This document shows, in pieces, positions 63,758 through 64,000 of a stretch of DNA of 64,000 nt. The notes below the pieces were generated by a model. That model did no database searches. It was not told where the DNA came from and saw only the letters and a program-made list of their open reading frames with translations. Within the stretch, counting starts at the first letter, position 1. Each line of letters begins with the position of its first letter. Source of the stretch: Mesobacillus maritimus (GTDB lineage: Bacteria; Bacillota; Bacilli; Bacillales; Cytobacillaceae); contig NZ_JAMBNR010000005.1 in assembly GCF_023715205.1 (NCBI RefSeq), positions 1 to 64,000 of the forward strand, read 5' to 3'. The translations under genes and the position numbers were made by a program.

Positions 63758-63957
63758 TTGTTACATCTATTTTGAGATATAAGGTCAATAGGACTTTTTC
63801 CAAGATTGGATCTAGTTTATATGAACAACAAATGAGTAAAGTTGAAAAAAATTGTTGTTTTAAGTTGTTGACATTGATAAAGATTCTATGTTAAATTTAT
63901 CCCGAATTAAAAATAAATGAATTCAAGAGTTATGGAATTAATATTTTTTTAGCTTTA

Positions 63958-63975
63958 TATCTTGAATTCGAGATT
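63958..63975. promoter_or_regulatory. MhqR operator for a gene beyond the window
   Basis: TATCTTGAATTCGAGATT, one base off the palindrome. It lies 200 bases after mhqR near the right edge. An additional ATTCAAGAG half-site lies near 63920. Confidence 0.75.
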
Positions 63976-64000
63976 ATTGACCTTTGTGTACCATCTAAAA

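Overview
The window looks like the chromosome of a spore-forming, low-GC Bacillaceae (Bacillus sensu lato). Its coding regions are AT-rich, ribosome-binding sites are strong GGAGG types, and starts are often TTG or GTG. The aminoacyl-tRNA synthetase genes are T-box controlled, and the gene set is typical of the family: aprX, intracellular subtilisin, paiAB, ywaE-tyrZ, nupG, mhqR, YolD, DUF3231 and a CwlC-like amidase. No rRNA, phage, plasmid or CRISPR locus was seen. Most genes are short accessory or housekeeping units with their own intrinsic terminators.

Layout. 0.3-8.4 kb: hypothetical proteins, acetyltransferase, two HAD phosphatases, a DUF3231 protein, a P-loop kinase, DUF1835 and DinB proteins. 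8.4-11.5 kb: a purine salvage module with two divergent guanine-type riboswitches, one for a nucleoside importer (nupG) and one for a nucleoside hydrolase. 11.7-18.4 kb: small accessory genes. 18.6-22.3 kb: sigma factor plus a ClpP paralogue, then ywaE and T-box tyrZ. 22.6-25 kb: a PlsY paralogue and a GNAT-aminotransferase fusion. 25-34 kb: membrane proteins, an MFS exporter, marR-paiA-paiB, lipoproteins and acetyltransferases. 34.4-37.7 kb: a T-box-controlled second-type MetRS, a broken DinB gene and three tRNAs (Gly, Ile, Asn). 37.8-40.2 kb: a GMC oxidoreductase and its small partner. 40.4-45.7 kb: two intracellular subtilisins, a leaderless wall amidase and a leaderless endonuclease, a set that would fit mother-cell lysis. 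45.8-50.8 kb: SOS-type YolD, two OsmC proteins (one with an in-frame UGA at its first redox cysteine), a deaminase, a Gly/Tyr/His-rich protein and an L,D-transpeptidase. 51.1-52.0 kb: 17 tandem 52-bp units. 52-60 kb: mixed genes, several of them broken. 60.4-64 kb: MFS exporter, M20 hydrolase, and mhqR with palindromic operators.

Two dispersed repeat families overlay this. One is a 166-182 bp non-autonomous transposon (five copies, each with an 8-bp target duplication). The other is a ~50 bp intergenic element (nine copies, all in one orientation) that abuts or supplies stop codons of clpP, tyrZ and metS.

The most unusual signals are: (1) the OsmC gene whose UGA replaces a redox cysteine and is followed by a SECIS-like hairpin; (2) four reading frames whose best-placed start is AUC, AUA or AUU; (3) the transposon that rewrote the C-terminus of the nucleoside hydrolase; (4) the short element that forms stop codons. 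At least seven accessory genes carry frameshifts while the essential genes are intact. This suggests either real decay or local sequence error, and it tempers signals 1 and 2. All family names come from reading the translations by eye; no database search was run.
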